Below, one piece after another: positions 35,838-45,243 of a stretch of 64,000 nt of DNA. How positions within the stretch are numbered: position 1 is the first letter of the stretch; every line of letters begins with the position of its first letter. A model generated the notes under the pieces. That model did no database searches and was not told the DNA's origin. It was given only the letters and a program-made list of their open reading frames with translations. Made by a program: the position numbers and the translations under genes. Origin of the DNA: Psococerastis gibbosa (lineage: Eukaryota > Arthropoda > Insecta > Psocodea > Psocidae); NCBI GenBank assembly GCA_963971405.1, contig OZ020490.1, positions 13,789,464 to 13,853,463 on the forward strand. The letters run 5' to 3'.

Positions 35838-36010
35838 ATGATGATGGCATGCTGGAAGATCCTCTCCACCCTCCAACAATAGCCACGGGGGAGGGGGATT
35901 TATCCCTACAAGCAGTACCGTTACCTGTTTTTTTAGAAGAACCTACTAATACGTTTGTTGTTAAAAATAAGCCAGCGACGCTAAGGTGCATCGCAGCTCA
36001 CGCTTTGCAA
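35838..36010 (+). CDS. unc-5: Netrin receptor UNC-5, exon encoding the N-terminal half of Ig domain 1
   Basis: UNC-5 is a single-pass receptor that mediates netrin repulsion in axon and cell guidance. This exon follows a polypyrimidine-AG acceptor (TTTTTTTTACAG) and ends before GTAAGT. It enters in phase 1 and leaves in phase 0. It encodes an acidic linker (DDGMLEDP), then VFLEEPTNTFVVKNKPATLR and CIAAHALQ. The PxNxFVVKNKPxxLxC pattern is the hallmark start of the first Ig domain of UNC-5 proteins. The exon joins in frame with the exon at 38458 to give HALQ-VFFKCNG, as in the family. The signal peptide must lie in an upstream exon that I did not find. Assignment is from remembered family pattern; the splice sites are seen directly. 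Confidence 0.93.
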
Positions 36011-36093
36011 GTAAGTAGCTAAGTAATACTGTTAGTAAGTGTGGTTAATTTAATTAATTAGAATGCTATGATACATCATGGAGATTCACTTAA

Positions 36094-36485
36094 GAGGATA
36101 TGTCACGTAGAAAATAGGCACCCCAAAATTAAATACTTTTCATTTTTTATTTAATTAACTTAGCAAGTTATTAATAATTTGACTTAGCTAAGTTGTAGAA
36201 GACTACTTCGTGTATCATAATATAATCGAGTATTTTTACTTTTAGGTTTTGTAGTTTTTCCAAAAATCCCAGAATACGCGTAATTTTAGTCCGTTCTGGT
36301 ATTTATGAAAGAACTAAGATACCAAAAATTTAATATTTCCTATTACATGATGCATGAAACAGTCTTCTATACAACTTCCATGAGCCAAATCTTTAATGAC
36401 TTGCTTTGTTAATTAAATAAAAAAAATAAAAAGTCAATAAAAACAACAAATTTTGGGGTGCTCATTTTCTACGTAGCATGTCCTC
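36094..36485. mobile_element. TTAA foldback element, copy 2 (392 bp)
   Basis: Flanked by TTAA on both sides (36090-36093 and 36486-36489). Ends GAGGATATGTCACGTAG and CTACGTAGCATGTCCTC; inner landmark GTTGTAGAAGACTACTTCGT and its inverse. It is a diverged subtype of copies 1 and 4, with GGCACCCC in place of GGCAGCCC. Confidence 0.85.
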
Positions 36486-37333
36486 TTAAGTGGTAAAGTA
36501 GGAAAACTTAGGTGAAGACACGAATTACCCCTATAAATATAATTGCATGTTACCTTCTCCCAGGAGTGAAAGGCAATTAAAAAGTAATATTAAAATAACC
36601 TTTTATCATTAATAAAAATGTTTCAAAATGAGCTTTCTACTTCTTGTGGCTATTTCCATGCAATATTTTGTCGCTAGGGTCATTAGAGCAGAACCAGTCA
36701 GTCATTCATTTTCCATAAAGTTTCTTCAATTTGTAACTTAATCCGTTTCAGCAACAATGAATAAATGTTCTGAAAAATTTGCTATTTTGCTAAATTGCGG
36801 AGGGGAGGGGGGTCCAAACCCAGCGGACCCCTTACTGGCTACGCCACTCCGTACCAGTACTTGTTTCCTACGCTTATCGGGTTTTCCATGAATATTTTCG
36901 AACGTAGGCTATTCTAAGCTATTGCGTCCAAAAAAGTGACATAAATATGTAAATAAGTTGTTTTCAGAGGGAGACTTTGCCGCTTCTTCGTTTAACCCTT
37001 GTCAATGTCTCCGGCTATTTCATTAAAGCCCAAATTCATCCCATTTATAAATAAATAATAAATATAGTCTGCGGCTTTCTTATGGCTTCGCCGTGTTTGA
37101 CTAGCACCGTATAACAGAGAAAGTCGTATAAACAGCTTAAAAGCGACCCTCCAAAAATTCACAGCTGCGTAAAAGTTGAATTAATTTTTTATTCGTTACC
37201 AAGGTTACCCTCTGGTCTCCCTATGCTACCCCTGTGTGTAACTTGAAAGTTTTTCCTTTTTTGGGAGCCGCTAAGAAGCTTACTGAAATTGCTTCACTAG
37301 CTTTCGACTCAGACATCTTTTACAAGTTTTCCT

Positions 37334-37334
<1 letters not shown>

Positions 37335-37370
<36 letters not shown>
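37335..37370. repeat. 36-base poly-T tract
   Basis: An uninterrupted T run. It may be the reversed poly-A tail of a retroinsertion, but no matching body or target duplication was recognised. Confidence 0.9.
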
Positions 37371-37374
<4 letters not shown>

Positions 37375-37492
37375 ACTGTATTCGTCTAGACCCTAGGGGA
37401 TGTAATACATTTTTTTATAAGGTTATAAGGTGTATTCATATTTCTTATTCGTTGTGATTATTTGTAAACATTGAATTTTTGATGAAACCTAA

Positions 37493-37631
37493 GGGGGGGA
37501 TTCCACCAACGTCAATATTGATATTAAATGTTTTTTGACGTGGTAGCAGACAGTTTTAGACTGTCTAAAAATGTCTGCTACCACGTCAAAAAACATTTAA
37601 TATCAATATTGACGTTGGTGGAATCGTCGCC
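37493..37631. mobile_element. Near-perfect hairpin element P1 (139 bp) with TAA borders
   Basis: Arms 37501-37552 and 37572-37623 are exact 52-base inverse complements, and the pairing continues through the centre with a single mismatch (37553 against 37571). Ends read GGGGGGATTCCACC-like and GGTGGAATCGTCGCC. TAA is present at 37490-37492 and 37632-37634. The inner arm contains GACGTGGTAGCAGACA, shared with P2 and P3. The 2-3 bp TA-type duplication fits Harbinger or Tc1/mariner-type mobilisation. Confidence 0.9.
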
Positions 37632-37678
37632 TAACGCCCGACGCACAAGGACAATCCTCATTGAAGCAAATGGACTCT

Positions 37679-37776
37679 TGCAAAACCACAGAGTCTACAT
37701 CAGAAGATTTCTGATCTGAAAATCGTCCACTTGCGTCAAGAAATCTTCAGAAGTAGACTATGGACTATGGTTTTGC
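37679..37776. repeat. Imperfect hairpin
   Basis: TTGCAAAACCACAGAGTC and ATCAGAAGATTTCT on the left are answered on the right by AGAAATCTTCAGAAGTAGAC and TATGGTTTTGCA. A relative of one arm is at 33964-34005. Confidence 0.65.
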
Positions 37777-38109
37777 ACCAACCATTCATTAACCCATGTC
37801 CCATTTGTGCCAATAACACATTTCTCAGCGATTTGCCGGCGTGCTGGAATTATTCTTTGTGCAATAATTCTAACATTTATTTACTCTAGAAGCACACTAC
37901 ATTTGTCAATAATTAGCCTTTTTAAAATTAATTAAAGGTTGTTTCATTATACACTCCAAATGGAACAGGTAATCTCGGTCAGCTATGTCCCAAAATGTTG
38001 AACTTTGGCTTGGAAAATTGAACAACTCTAAAATATTGAAATATTCATCTTGCTTAGTCAGCAACCGTAGCGCGAAATCCAAGGGAAGTTCAAATAACAG
38101 AAGGCTCCC

Positions 38110-38241
38110 GGCAGAAGAAGAACATCCTGGTTGAAATACCGGAGCCGGTAGATAGGCAAGAGCACAATTTTCCATTTCACAGCAGTCGCCAAGGTCCAAA
38201 TTGCCACGATGATCGACAATCTTTGCTGGAAGAGACATTTA
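38110..38241 (+). repeat. Dispersed repeat R4 copy inside the unc-5 intron
   Basis: Plus-strand frame RQEHNFPFHSSRQGPNCHDD is open like the other copies. It abuts the hairpin element at 38243. Confidence 0.65.
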
Positions 38242-38242
38242 A

Positions 38243-38384
38243 GGGGGGTTTTCCACATACGTCAATGGTCAATGGTAAATGTGGTATTGACGTTTTAGCA
38301 GACATTAAAGACATACTAAAAATGTCTGCTACCACGCCATAACCATATTTACCATTGACCATTGACGTATGTGGAAATCCCGCC
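38243..38384. mobile_element. Hairpin element P2 (142 bp) with TAA borders
   Basis: Ends GGGGGGTTTTCCACATACG and CGTATGTGGAAATCCCGCC. The arms pair through CAATGGTCAATGGTAAAT and the shared core TAGCAGACATT / AATGTCTGCTACCACG. TAA flanks both sides (38240-38242, 38385-38387). The 3' border is about 70 bp from the next exon. Confidence 0.88.
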
Positions 38385-38457
38385 TAAATGAGAAGGATGA
38401 GACATGCTTCATCAATTATCAATTTTGATCCTAGTAAATATTTGTTTTGTTTTTCAG

Positions 38458-38680
38458 GTATTCTTCAAGTGCAATGGCATCCGCAGGTCTCCGCAGACCG
38501 GTGCCCATCAATACGAATTTTACGAGCCGCAAACGGGGGTGCGTAATGTCGAAGCGACCGTGAATATAACGCGGAACGAAGTGGACGAGTTTTTCGGGAA
38601 GAATAAATACAAGTGTGAGTGCTATGCGTGGTCTTCCAGCGGTCAAATTAAGAGTCAAGCTGCTACCGTCGATGTGGCCT
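38458..38680 (+). CDS. unc-5: Netrin receptor UNC-5, exon encoding the C-terminal half of Ig domain 1
   Basis: Acceptor TTTTTCAG precedes the exon and donor GTAAGT follows. It enters in phase 0 and leaves in phase 1, so with the exon at 35838 the Ig domain is a phase 1-1 module. Motifs are VFFKCNG at the start (the extra cysteine peculiar to UNC-5 Ig1), one NIT glycosylation site, VDEFFGKNKYKCECYAWSSS and GQIKSQAATVDVA. The CxC pattern followed by AWSS and a KS turn is diagnostic for UNC-5 Ig1 and carries the second cysteine of the Ig disulfide plus the partner of the extra one. The protein should continue into a second Ig domain, two thrombospondin repeats, a transmembrane segment, ZU5 and death domains; none was recognised downstream. 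Confidence 0.95.
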
Positions 38681-38718
38681 GTAAGTTACATTTTTTATTT
38701 ATTATTTATACGTTAATA

Positions 38719-39238
38719 GGGGTATTCACAGTGTTGGTGTTATCGAGTTATCGAGTTAGATGTGCTATCCAAGTGTCATCAATCGTGAGTGTACCTCGGG
38801 AGTGAGTTATCATGCTATATTTTTACAGGGTAAACAACGTGGTAGTAGTCAGACGTTCGTGGCACCGTTTTAAAGAAAGTGGCAGAACTCTATTCTAGTG
38901 CCACATTTGTTTATATTTTTTGTTCATTTTGGTTGTTATAATTTTAATTATTTACGGTAATTGCTTGTGATAATAGATTATACACATAAATGTAAATGCT
39001 ACAGAATTTTAAACGCGTGTTTCAAATCAATCAACAAAAACAAAGATGGCGGCGGTCAAACCTGAGCTATCGATCGCAGTGCAAGTTAAATAGCACACTT
39101 AACCATCTTGGAAGTGCGTTTAGGATAGCACGCTGGTTAGCTTGGTTTTCGGGAATCGGGTTATCGGTGTGTTAACTTAACTTGATATAACACACTTAAC
39201 TAGGTATAACTCGATAAAACGAACACTGTGAAGACCCC
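38719..39238. mobile_element. Terminal-inverted-repeat element M1 (520 bp)
   Basis: Left GGGGTATTCACAGTGTTGGT, then TATCGAGTTA repeated. Right TAACTCGATAAAACGAAC and ACTGTGAAGACCCC are the inverse. It starts 38 bases after the unc-5 exon. The interior has AAGATGGCGGCGG, a YY1-like site. No target duplication is clear. Confidence 0.7.
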
Positions 39239-39239
39239 A

Positions 39240-39395
39240 AGTATAAGGAAGACTTGGTGATGGTCAAAATGTTCGAATTCGGGATTTCAACCGATTTCCA
39301 CGATTAGAGGTACAAGAAAGTGTTTTTTTTTTTAAAAATTGTCTATCTGTCGGCCTGTTGGCTCAAGACAAACTGGTTGCGTTGGCAATCAGCTC
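39240..39395 (+). repeat. Diverged 5' part of the CTTTCC-ended family (R2)
   Basis: GTATAAGGAAGACTTGGTGA, GGGATTTCAACCGATTTCC and GTCTATCTGTC parallel the first 150 bases of R2. Confidence 0.55.
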
Positions 39396-39440
39396 CTAGT
39401 TTAAATATTATTGCACATCCCGCAACTCAAAATACATAGA

Positions 39441-39581
39441 CTTGTGCGAGTCTTTACACGCCATGCCATCGGAGACGTGTCGTAACTCAACACGGGTACT
39501 AACCTACAGAGGCGACTGAAGAGGTCAATCGGATACATTCATTAAATGGTTTGTATGCGATTAATCTTTTTTTTTTTTTTT
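39441..39581 (+). mobile_element. SINE2 copy, slightly 5'-truncated
   Basis: CTTGTGCGAGTCTTTACACG through ACACGGGTACTAACC to CATTCATTAAATGGTTTG and a T-rich end. Confidence 0.7.
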
Positions 39582-39654
39582 AATAAAGAGATATTAAAAA
39601 TAAAAACTGATGGTTATCGCGCGATTGCCTTATTGCTCTTGTACTATATTCTAC

Positions 39655-39725
39655 TGTGTTCTGTGGGCCCTCAACGTGGCCTGGGACTTTGCCAAATTTA
39701 CTAATGCTACTACTATTACTATACT
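39655..39725 (+). repeat. R3 3' end
   Basis: GGGCCCTCAACGTGGCCTGG followed by CTACTACTATTACT, as at the ends of the copies at 12179 and 45244. Confidence 0.5.
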
Positions 39726-39751
39726 CTGAATTATTGTAAATCCGATCCCCT

Positions 39752-39800
39752 TGAGGATTCGAACTACCGTTCTCCTGATTGAAATGCATGTTCCCTAACC
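39752..39800 (-). ncRNA. tRNA-like fragment (weak)
   Basis: The reverse complement carries GGTTAGGGAACATGC and a B-box-like AGTTCGAATCC. A full cloverleaf could not be built, so this is at most a tRNA-derived remnant. Confidence 0.25.
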
Positions 39801-40347
39801 GCCCAATTTCAACTTAACTGCATTGAGCCTGAAGACACTATATAATTTTTGCACTAAATTAACACACTGTTTAAATACAAACTATCGTTAGACCCTTTTT
39901 CCCTTTAACAATAAGAAAAAAGAGGAAAGTATGCCTCGTAGAGTTTTTTGGGGGGAGAGAAAACGGAGAACGTTAACTTTTATGACACAACCTTTTGAAC
40001 CTTTCCGGGCCAACGAGCCTACGAGGAACGGATTAGTCAATGTGTGCCTTTCATTCGGGGGTAGTGAGTTCTGGGGAGGGACTGACGGGGGAGGGGGGAG
40101 GGACATTTATTAGGGTTGAATGGAAATACGAGCTGATTCTTTTATTCCGGTCCTTGGGAACGTCTTTAAGACGGAGAATAATGGGAAATCCGATATATGG
40201 TTAGGGTTGTAATACGGGCGATTCTATGCAGTAAGCACTAAGCAAAAGCGAAGAAATTGGATTTTTCTCCCTAGTTCTGAATTTCTGTGTGAGCACAGGC
40301 TTCAGTGCTTGGTGTATCGATGGTAATAATAATAATAATAATATATG
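39801..40347. other. Unassigned non-coding stretch
   Basis: G-rich run at about 40073-40100; no gene. Confidence 0.4.
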
Positions 40348-40605
40348 TATTTTTTTCCTTGTCCAGTACTCCCTGGACAAGGAGCATATATTACAATACA
40401 ATAACTTTCAGGCATACAATTTTTGGTAGGGTACCAAAAACCCCCTTTAGGGATTTGTCTGGTCGAGTTGGTTACAAAATGTCACCTCAGTACGATATGC
40501 AAAGAAGACATTGTACGTTAATAATAATTTTTTTTTTTTTTTTCCCAGCCGGTACCCCCAGCACTGGGAGCATTTAATAGGAATAATAATACAATACAGC
40601 ATTAA
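40348..40605. repeat. Two related T-tract/hairpin blocks and AAT repeats
   Basis: CTTGTCCAGTACTCCCTGGA with CAAGGAGCAT (40359-40388) and the block CAGCACTGGGAGCATTTAAT (about 40558) each follow a T-rich run and precede an ACAATAC stretch. An AAT microsatellite lies at about 40325-40345. Confidence 0.45.
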
Positions 40606-40608
40606 AGA

Positions 40609-40642
<34 letters not shown>

Positions 40643-40734
40643 TCCTGAAGGATGTATTTATGAACCTAGGCCTATTGGTCCCATGTCCGATGCCAACGAC
40701 CCCCTGGATTTCGGCCTTTATTTACATTGTTTCC

Positions 40735-40875
40735 GTAAGAATTTTGGGCCGTTGGCAAACTGGTACACGTCCTCGATGTCAACCAACACCGGCTACAAGT
40801 GGTATGCAATGACAAGCTTACCATTGGCGCAGTGTAACAGGTGGAAGCATGGCTTAACCAAGTACAGATACTAGA
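40735..40875 (+). repeat. Dispersed repeat R5 copy
   Basis: CACCGGCTACAAGTGGTATG and GCATGGCTTAACCAAGTAC; see 20250. Confidence 0.55.
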
Positions 40876-41074
40876 TGGTAAGGAGTTCGAATACCTTGTG
40901 TGTGGGATTTTACGGTTTGACACTACAATATACGAATAATAGTAACGACCAATGTCAGCGTAATATAAGATAAATAATACCGGTCACGGCAACGTTAAGC
41001 TTTCTAAGCAAGACCGGAGTCATGCCCCACCTGTAGACCGTAGACAAAACCATTCTAAAACACCCATGACTTCC

Positions 41075-41129
41075 GCACACACACACACACACACACCGAC
41101 CGGCGCAAATACTCGAAAGAGTCCCGCGC

Positions 41130-41165
<36 letters not shown>
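41075..41165. repeat. AC microsatellite followed by a 33-base poly-A
   Basis: (CA)n at 41075-41096 and A33 at 41133-41165. The A run could be a retroinsertion tail, but no body is recognised upstream. Confidence 0.85.
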
Positions 41166-41168
<3 letters not shown>

Positions 41169-41171
41169 CTA

Positions 41172-41577
41172 AACCGAACCATAGATTTTAATAATAATAC
41201 TAGATTGCGAACTCCCCTGCATATTTTGAAGCCAGCCGCCATTGCTATAAGTGGATAGAAAACGTTGTTTACATTCATTTACACCTTGAGTTCTTATGAG
41301 ATTCCCTAACATTTTCTGTGAAAATTACGTTCAAAAGTTCAATTTTTCAGTTTATTTTCAGTGGATTTTGATCAATAGTACATAAAAGACAATATTAACT
41401 GAAATTAAATCAAGATAAAATTTATTTAGCCGAGAAGTACCCATTTAAGAACAGGTACTTTGCGTTCTTTCCGTTCTTTCTATCCACTTGTAGCAATGGC
41501 GGATGGCTTCACAACACTCCCTACAGAGAGCATGGGTGTTCGCTATCTAGTATTAGTATTAAAATCTAGGCTCGGAC
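41172..41577. mobile_element. Terminal-inverted-repeat element M2 (about 405 bp)
   Basis: The left arm CATAGATTTTAATAATAATA with CTAGATTGCGAAC and CCGCCATTGCTATAAGTGG is answered on the right by CCACTTGTAGCAATGGCGG and GTTCGCTATCTAGTATTAG. A third end-like block (ATTAAAATCTATGTACCGAAC-like, about 41594-41615) sits just outside. No coding frame. Confidence 0.7.
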
Positions 41578-41621
41578 ACGTTAAGTAAGTAAGTATTAAA
41601 ATCTATGTACCGAACTTACTT

Positions 41622-41693
41622 AGCGAGTTACGGCTGTAAAGCCCTCTCTTACACGCAACTAGGAAGGTCCCAGACCGTCTGCTCAACTTTCCC
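41622..41693 (-). mobile_element. SINE1 body fragment
   Basis: GCTGTAAAGCCCTCTCTTAC and CAACTAGGAAGGTCCCAGAC match the reversed SINE1 body. Confidence 0.55.
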
Positions 41694-43552
41694 TTCGAAG
41701 AATAAAGCCTTTCCAAAAACATATCAGCTTAATGCGTCGCTTACATTTATTTGGGCAGTACTCATAGTTTCGGCACAAGATACCCGTACTCCGGTACTCG
41801 AGCTGAAGCATTAAACATTTTGAAATCCTCCATATGCGTTTTAGTTTAGTATATAGGTTGGAGAGAAAAGGGCGAAGACTAGAAACTAGGATTCGCCTCG
41901 AGGGCAATCCATCTAAATTTGAGAACCCTAAGTCAGGGGAATACCGCCCTCCAACTTCGCAATATTCCCATCTTAAAGTTTAAATATTGCGCGGCAACAT
42001 TTTACTAACGTCGTAATCACCACTGTTTATGATGCTGTAATATACAGTATCTACAGCTTTTTGGATAATCTCTTGTAATCCGCAGCAGCAATGTTTATCC
42101 TCTTTGTTATTAATTATTCCAAAACTGAAAAGGGAAGGATGGCGTGCTTACAATTAAATAATTTGTTGATAACGTTCATAGCAGTTTACATGTTTCAATT
42201 TATGTATGTTAGGTAGAATTCAACGTCGTCTGGGGCCTCTATCTTCGGCAAGCAAGAAGTTGCTAAATACAGGTGATCATATTTTATATACACGCCACTG
42301 CCATTTCCATTTAAGACTCTCCGACATTAAGAAGAAGAAAATAAACTGTCAGCAGCTGCGTTATCAACACAAGAATTATTTCAGAAAAATAACAAAAATT
42401 AGAACTTGGGGGAAGGAAGATCTTGATAAAAATTTCCCATTTTCTAATTCTCTCAAGCTGAATTAAAGCAAAAAAATGTTATATTGCTGGCCAGGACAAA
42501 CAGCGACTGGCATTTCTCTAAACAGGATGCGACTCTCGTTACAGATGATAAGAATTGTATATCTTTTTTGCCGACCTATATTAAGTTAATTAAAAGATAA
42601 AGAAACGAAGCAGAACTTTACAAAACTGTGTGGAGAAGGGCAAAGGCTAGAAACTAGGAATAAAAAACACTCGAGGAATTGGAAAGGCGCCAAGGGTAGA
42701 GTCTCGTTGGTGAATAAGGTTCATAAAAGTGTAGGAACTTAAGTGTAACACGGTTGCCAATGGTTTGTTAAGTGAAAGTGGTTTGTCTAAAGGGTGTCAC
42801 AACTTTTTACATTTGGTTTTTATTTTAAGAGCTTACAGACTTGGGTCACCCCTCATCGTCTCCAAATACGTAGCTTTTTACTTTTTTGTCGAATTTACTA
42901 GGCCTACTGAAGTTATGCATGATTTAGTCTAGGAAAGTTTCAAAAGACTATGTTATACATACCGTTGCATGGAATTATTAATTGGGGACACGGATTCACG
43001 AAAAATTAAACTATACTAAACCTATATAAAAATATATATAGTATATAAAAATACTTATCAAAAACGTTCTTAGACTATTTTTAATAACTTGTGTAATCAT
43101 TTAAGTAAAAAGTGACAGGTATGGGGGTAATACAGGGGGGGCCAAAGTCTATGCTCTGTATAATTTTAAGTGGAAGCCATTAACATTGGCCACCCCTGTA
43201 TCCCCGCAAAATAGGTTTGTTTAAATATATTTTTTTTAATTTAATACTTTTGTTATAAAGATTTGGTCTCATCCATTGCTAGATCACTATTCCATACATA
43301 GTACTACTCGGATATTTTTAGTTAGTTGCAGGGGATTGTCCGTGAAATTGATAAGCGACAAAAATTTATCGAATTAACAAGTTCATGGAAATATAATAAA
43401 ATATATAACAACAAAATTGAAAACCCCCCTTATAATGTTTAAAACGCCAATTAACGCGACCAAATAATAATAACATAAATATTAAATGGAATAAAAATGT
43501 AAACAAACCCATTTTGGGGTGATCTAGGGGTTGCCAATGTTAACCGCTTAGC
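41694..43552. other. Unassigned non-coding stretch
   Basis: An 86-codon plus-strand frame (42206-42466) shows no domain and is treated as chance. AT-rich around 43010-43060. Confidence 0.4.
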
Positions 43553-43763
43553 ATAAATAAATAAATAATGACTTTTTGTTCTATTACTAAGCCAACCTAG
43601 CGGAGTTGGGGCTATAAAGCCTTCTCTTACACTCAATTAGGAAAACTCGGGACCGCCTGTTTTACATGCCCTCCGAAGCAGACGAGTGTGGGACTCTAAC
43701 CACCTATCGAACAACCTATCGGGTGAAAGTCGGAATCTGTACCACTACTCTACATGTCCTGAC
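43553..43763 (-). mobile_element. SINE1 copy
   Basis: Reverse complement: GTCAGGACATGTAGAGTAGT at the start and ATTT repeats at the end. The B box region is altered (GGTTAGAGTCC) with a small local duplication of ACCTATCG. Confidence 0.8.
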
Positions 43764-43969
43764 TCATAACTCCTAACAGGAAAAGTCTGGGTTTGGTTAT
43801 CTGCTGTATGATTTTTAATTTACTTTGCACTGTGCCGGTGTCGTAAAAAGGGATAGAGACAGATAACTTTTTATTAGTACTTTCCCAGGATTCTTCTGTT
43901 GAAAGATGGACTATAGAGATATTTGAAGAAAGAAATCATGATGAGTTCCCGGGAATATGAAAACCGTAA

Positions 43970-44583
43970 TTGCTTTCCAATTTATACGTAGTATAAGGAA
44001 AGCTTTGTGATGGTTTTTCGATTCCGAGATTTCAACGGATTTACACGTTTTGAGGTCCTAGGAATCCAAAAAAGTGGTTTTTACGAAATATCTGTCTGTC
44101 TGTCTGTTCATCGATTTCCGGGCAAACTACTCAGTCGATTATGATGAAATTCGGCATGTAGGTTCACAAAAATCCTACCTCGGTCCCATTTTTTTTATTT
44201 TGGGCTAACTCAATTTGGGGGGGTTTTATTCTCAATAAAACTCCAAAAAAACGTCTAAAAAAATTATTTCTCAAAAACGGCTCCAACGATTTCTTTTAAA
44301 TTCTCATATATTGTAGTCGTTATTAATGTTGACAAAAGGAGGGGGGTCGCTTGCCCCTTGATAGTTTGCTTCTGGGGGTAAAAAATAAAAATAACTACAT
44401 TTTAATGAAAAATTAATAAGAAATAATTTTTCTGCGAAACCTTTCTAGCGATGATTTCTACCTTCAGGTATGTTTTGGGTGTTAAATTGAGTAACGAAAC
44501 CGGACAGGTTGCTTTCCCAGAGAAGTATTTGGTTTTGTAAAAGAAATGTTTTTTTGAAAAAATGATAGAAAATTCACACTCAA
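43970..44583 (+). mobile_element. CTTTCC-ended repeat (R2), copy 2, truncated at a SINE1 insertion
   Basis: TTGCTTTCCAATTTATACG start, the GTCTGTCTGT run, and GGCAAACTACTCAGTCGATT. It ends at GAAAATTCACACTCAAAT, where the SINE1 tail begins; the rest of R2 is not found beyond the SINE. Confidence 0.8.
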
Positions 44584-44816
44584 ATAAATAAATAAATAAA
44601 TAAATAAGGACTTTTTGTTCTATTACTAAGCCAACCTAGCGGAGTTAGGGCTATAAAGCCCTCTCTTACACTCAACTAGGAAGGCCCGGGACCGCCTGCT
44701 TTACATGCCCTCCGAAGCATGGCCAGAAAATGTAGTAAGTGTAGGACTCGAACCAACAACCTTTCGGGTGAAAGTTGGAGTCCGTACCACTACTCTACTC
44801 TACTCTACTCCTGACT
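44584..44816 (-). mobile_element. SINE1 copy
   Basis: Reversed SINE1 with a long AAAT-repeat tail on the left and a small ACTCT expansion at the 5' end (about 44790-44810). Confidence 0.85.
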
Positions 44817-45243
44817 AGTATATCGTTCTGTATTGTTCTTTTTTTCTTTCTCATGTTTATTGTGTTTTTCTCACTTTTTTCAATTTTGTACAGCCATTTT
44901 TATATGTATCATATTATTGTAATATTCTAAATTGTTTTAAATTAATAGGGGGCCCCAGCACAGGTTAATCCTTTGGGGTCCCCCTACCCCCCAATTAATG
45001 TAATATGCTGTATAACAATTATTATTTTATTATTATTATTATTATTTATTCTCCTACTCTAGTTTTAATGATTTGAAAAAAAATATTGCGTCTCCATTGC
45101 TTCTATGCAATCTACTAGTAGCATAATCTGTGCAATGCGAGTCTCTAAAGAGAATATATGAGAACTTAGTGCAAGGTTTGACATTTTAAAAGTAAAATAT
45201 GTAAATTGTAATACGTTATCTACTTACTTACTACTTACTTACA
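44817..45243. other. Unassigned stretch with an ATT microsatellite
   Basis: ATT repeats at about 45020-45050; GGGGGCCCCAGCAC near 44949; a short ACTT repeat at the right edge. No gene. Confidence 0.45.

Larger units (their letters stand above)
36011..38457 (+). other. unc-5 intron (2447 bp) dense in foldback repeats
   Basis: Bounded by GTAAGT and TTTTTCAG. It holds a TTAA foldback element, a 36-base poly-T, two near-perfect hairpin elements, an imperfect hairpin (37679-37776) and an R4 copy, so roughly 40 percent is recognisable repeat. Confidence 0.9.

Noticed and set aside
36780..36850. hAT right end (GGCTACGCCACT) in the unc-5 intron
   Set aside because: The terminal G is missing and no left end was found, so only a remnant could be claimed.
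41075..41165. Processed pseudogene ending in the 33-base poly-A
   Set aside because: No gene-like body upstream and no target duplication could be identified.
42206..42466. An 86-codon basic frame
   Set aside because: No recognisable domain, no repeat partner and no splice context; such lengths are expected by chance in AT-rich DNA.
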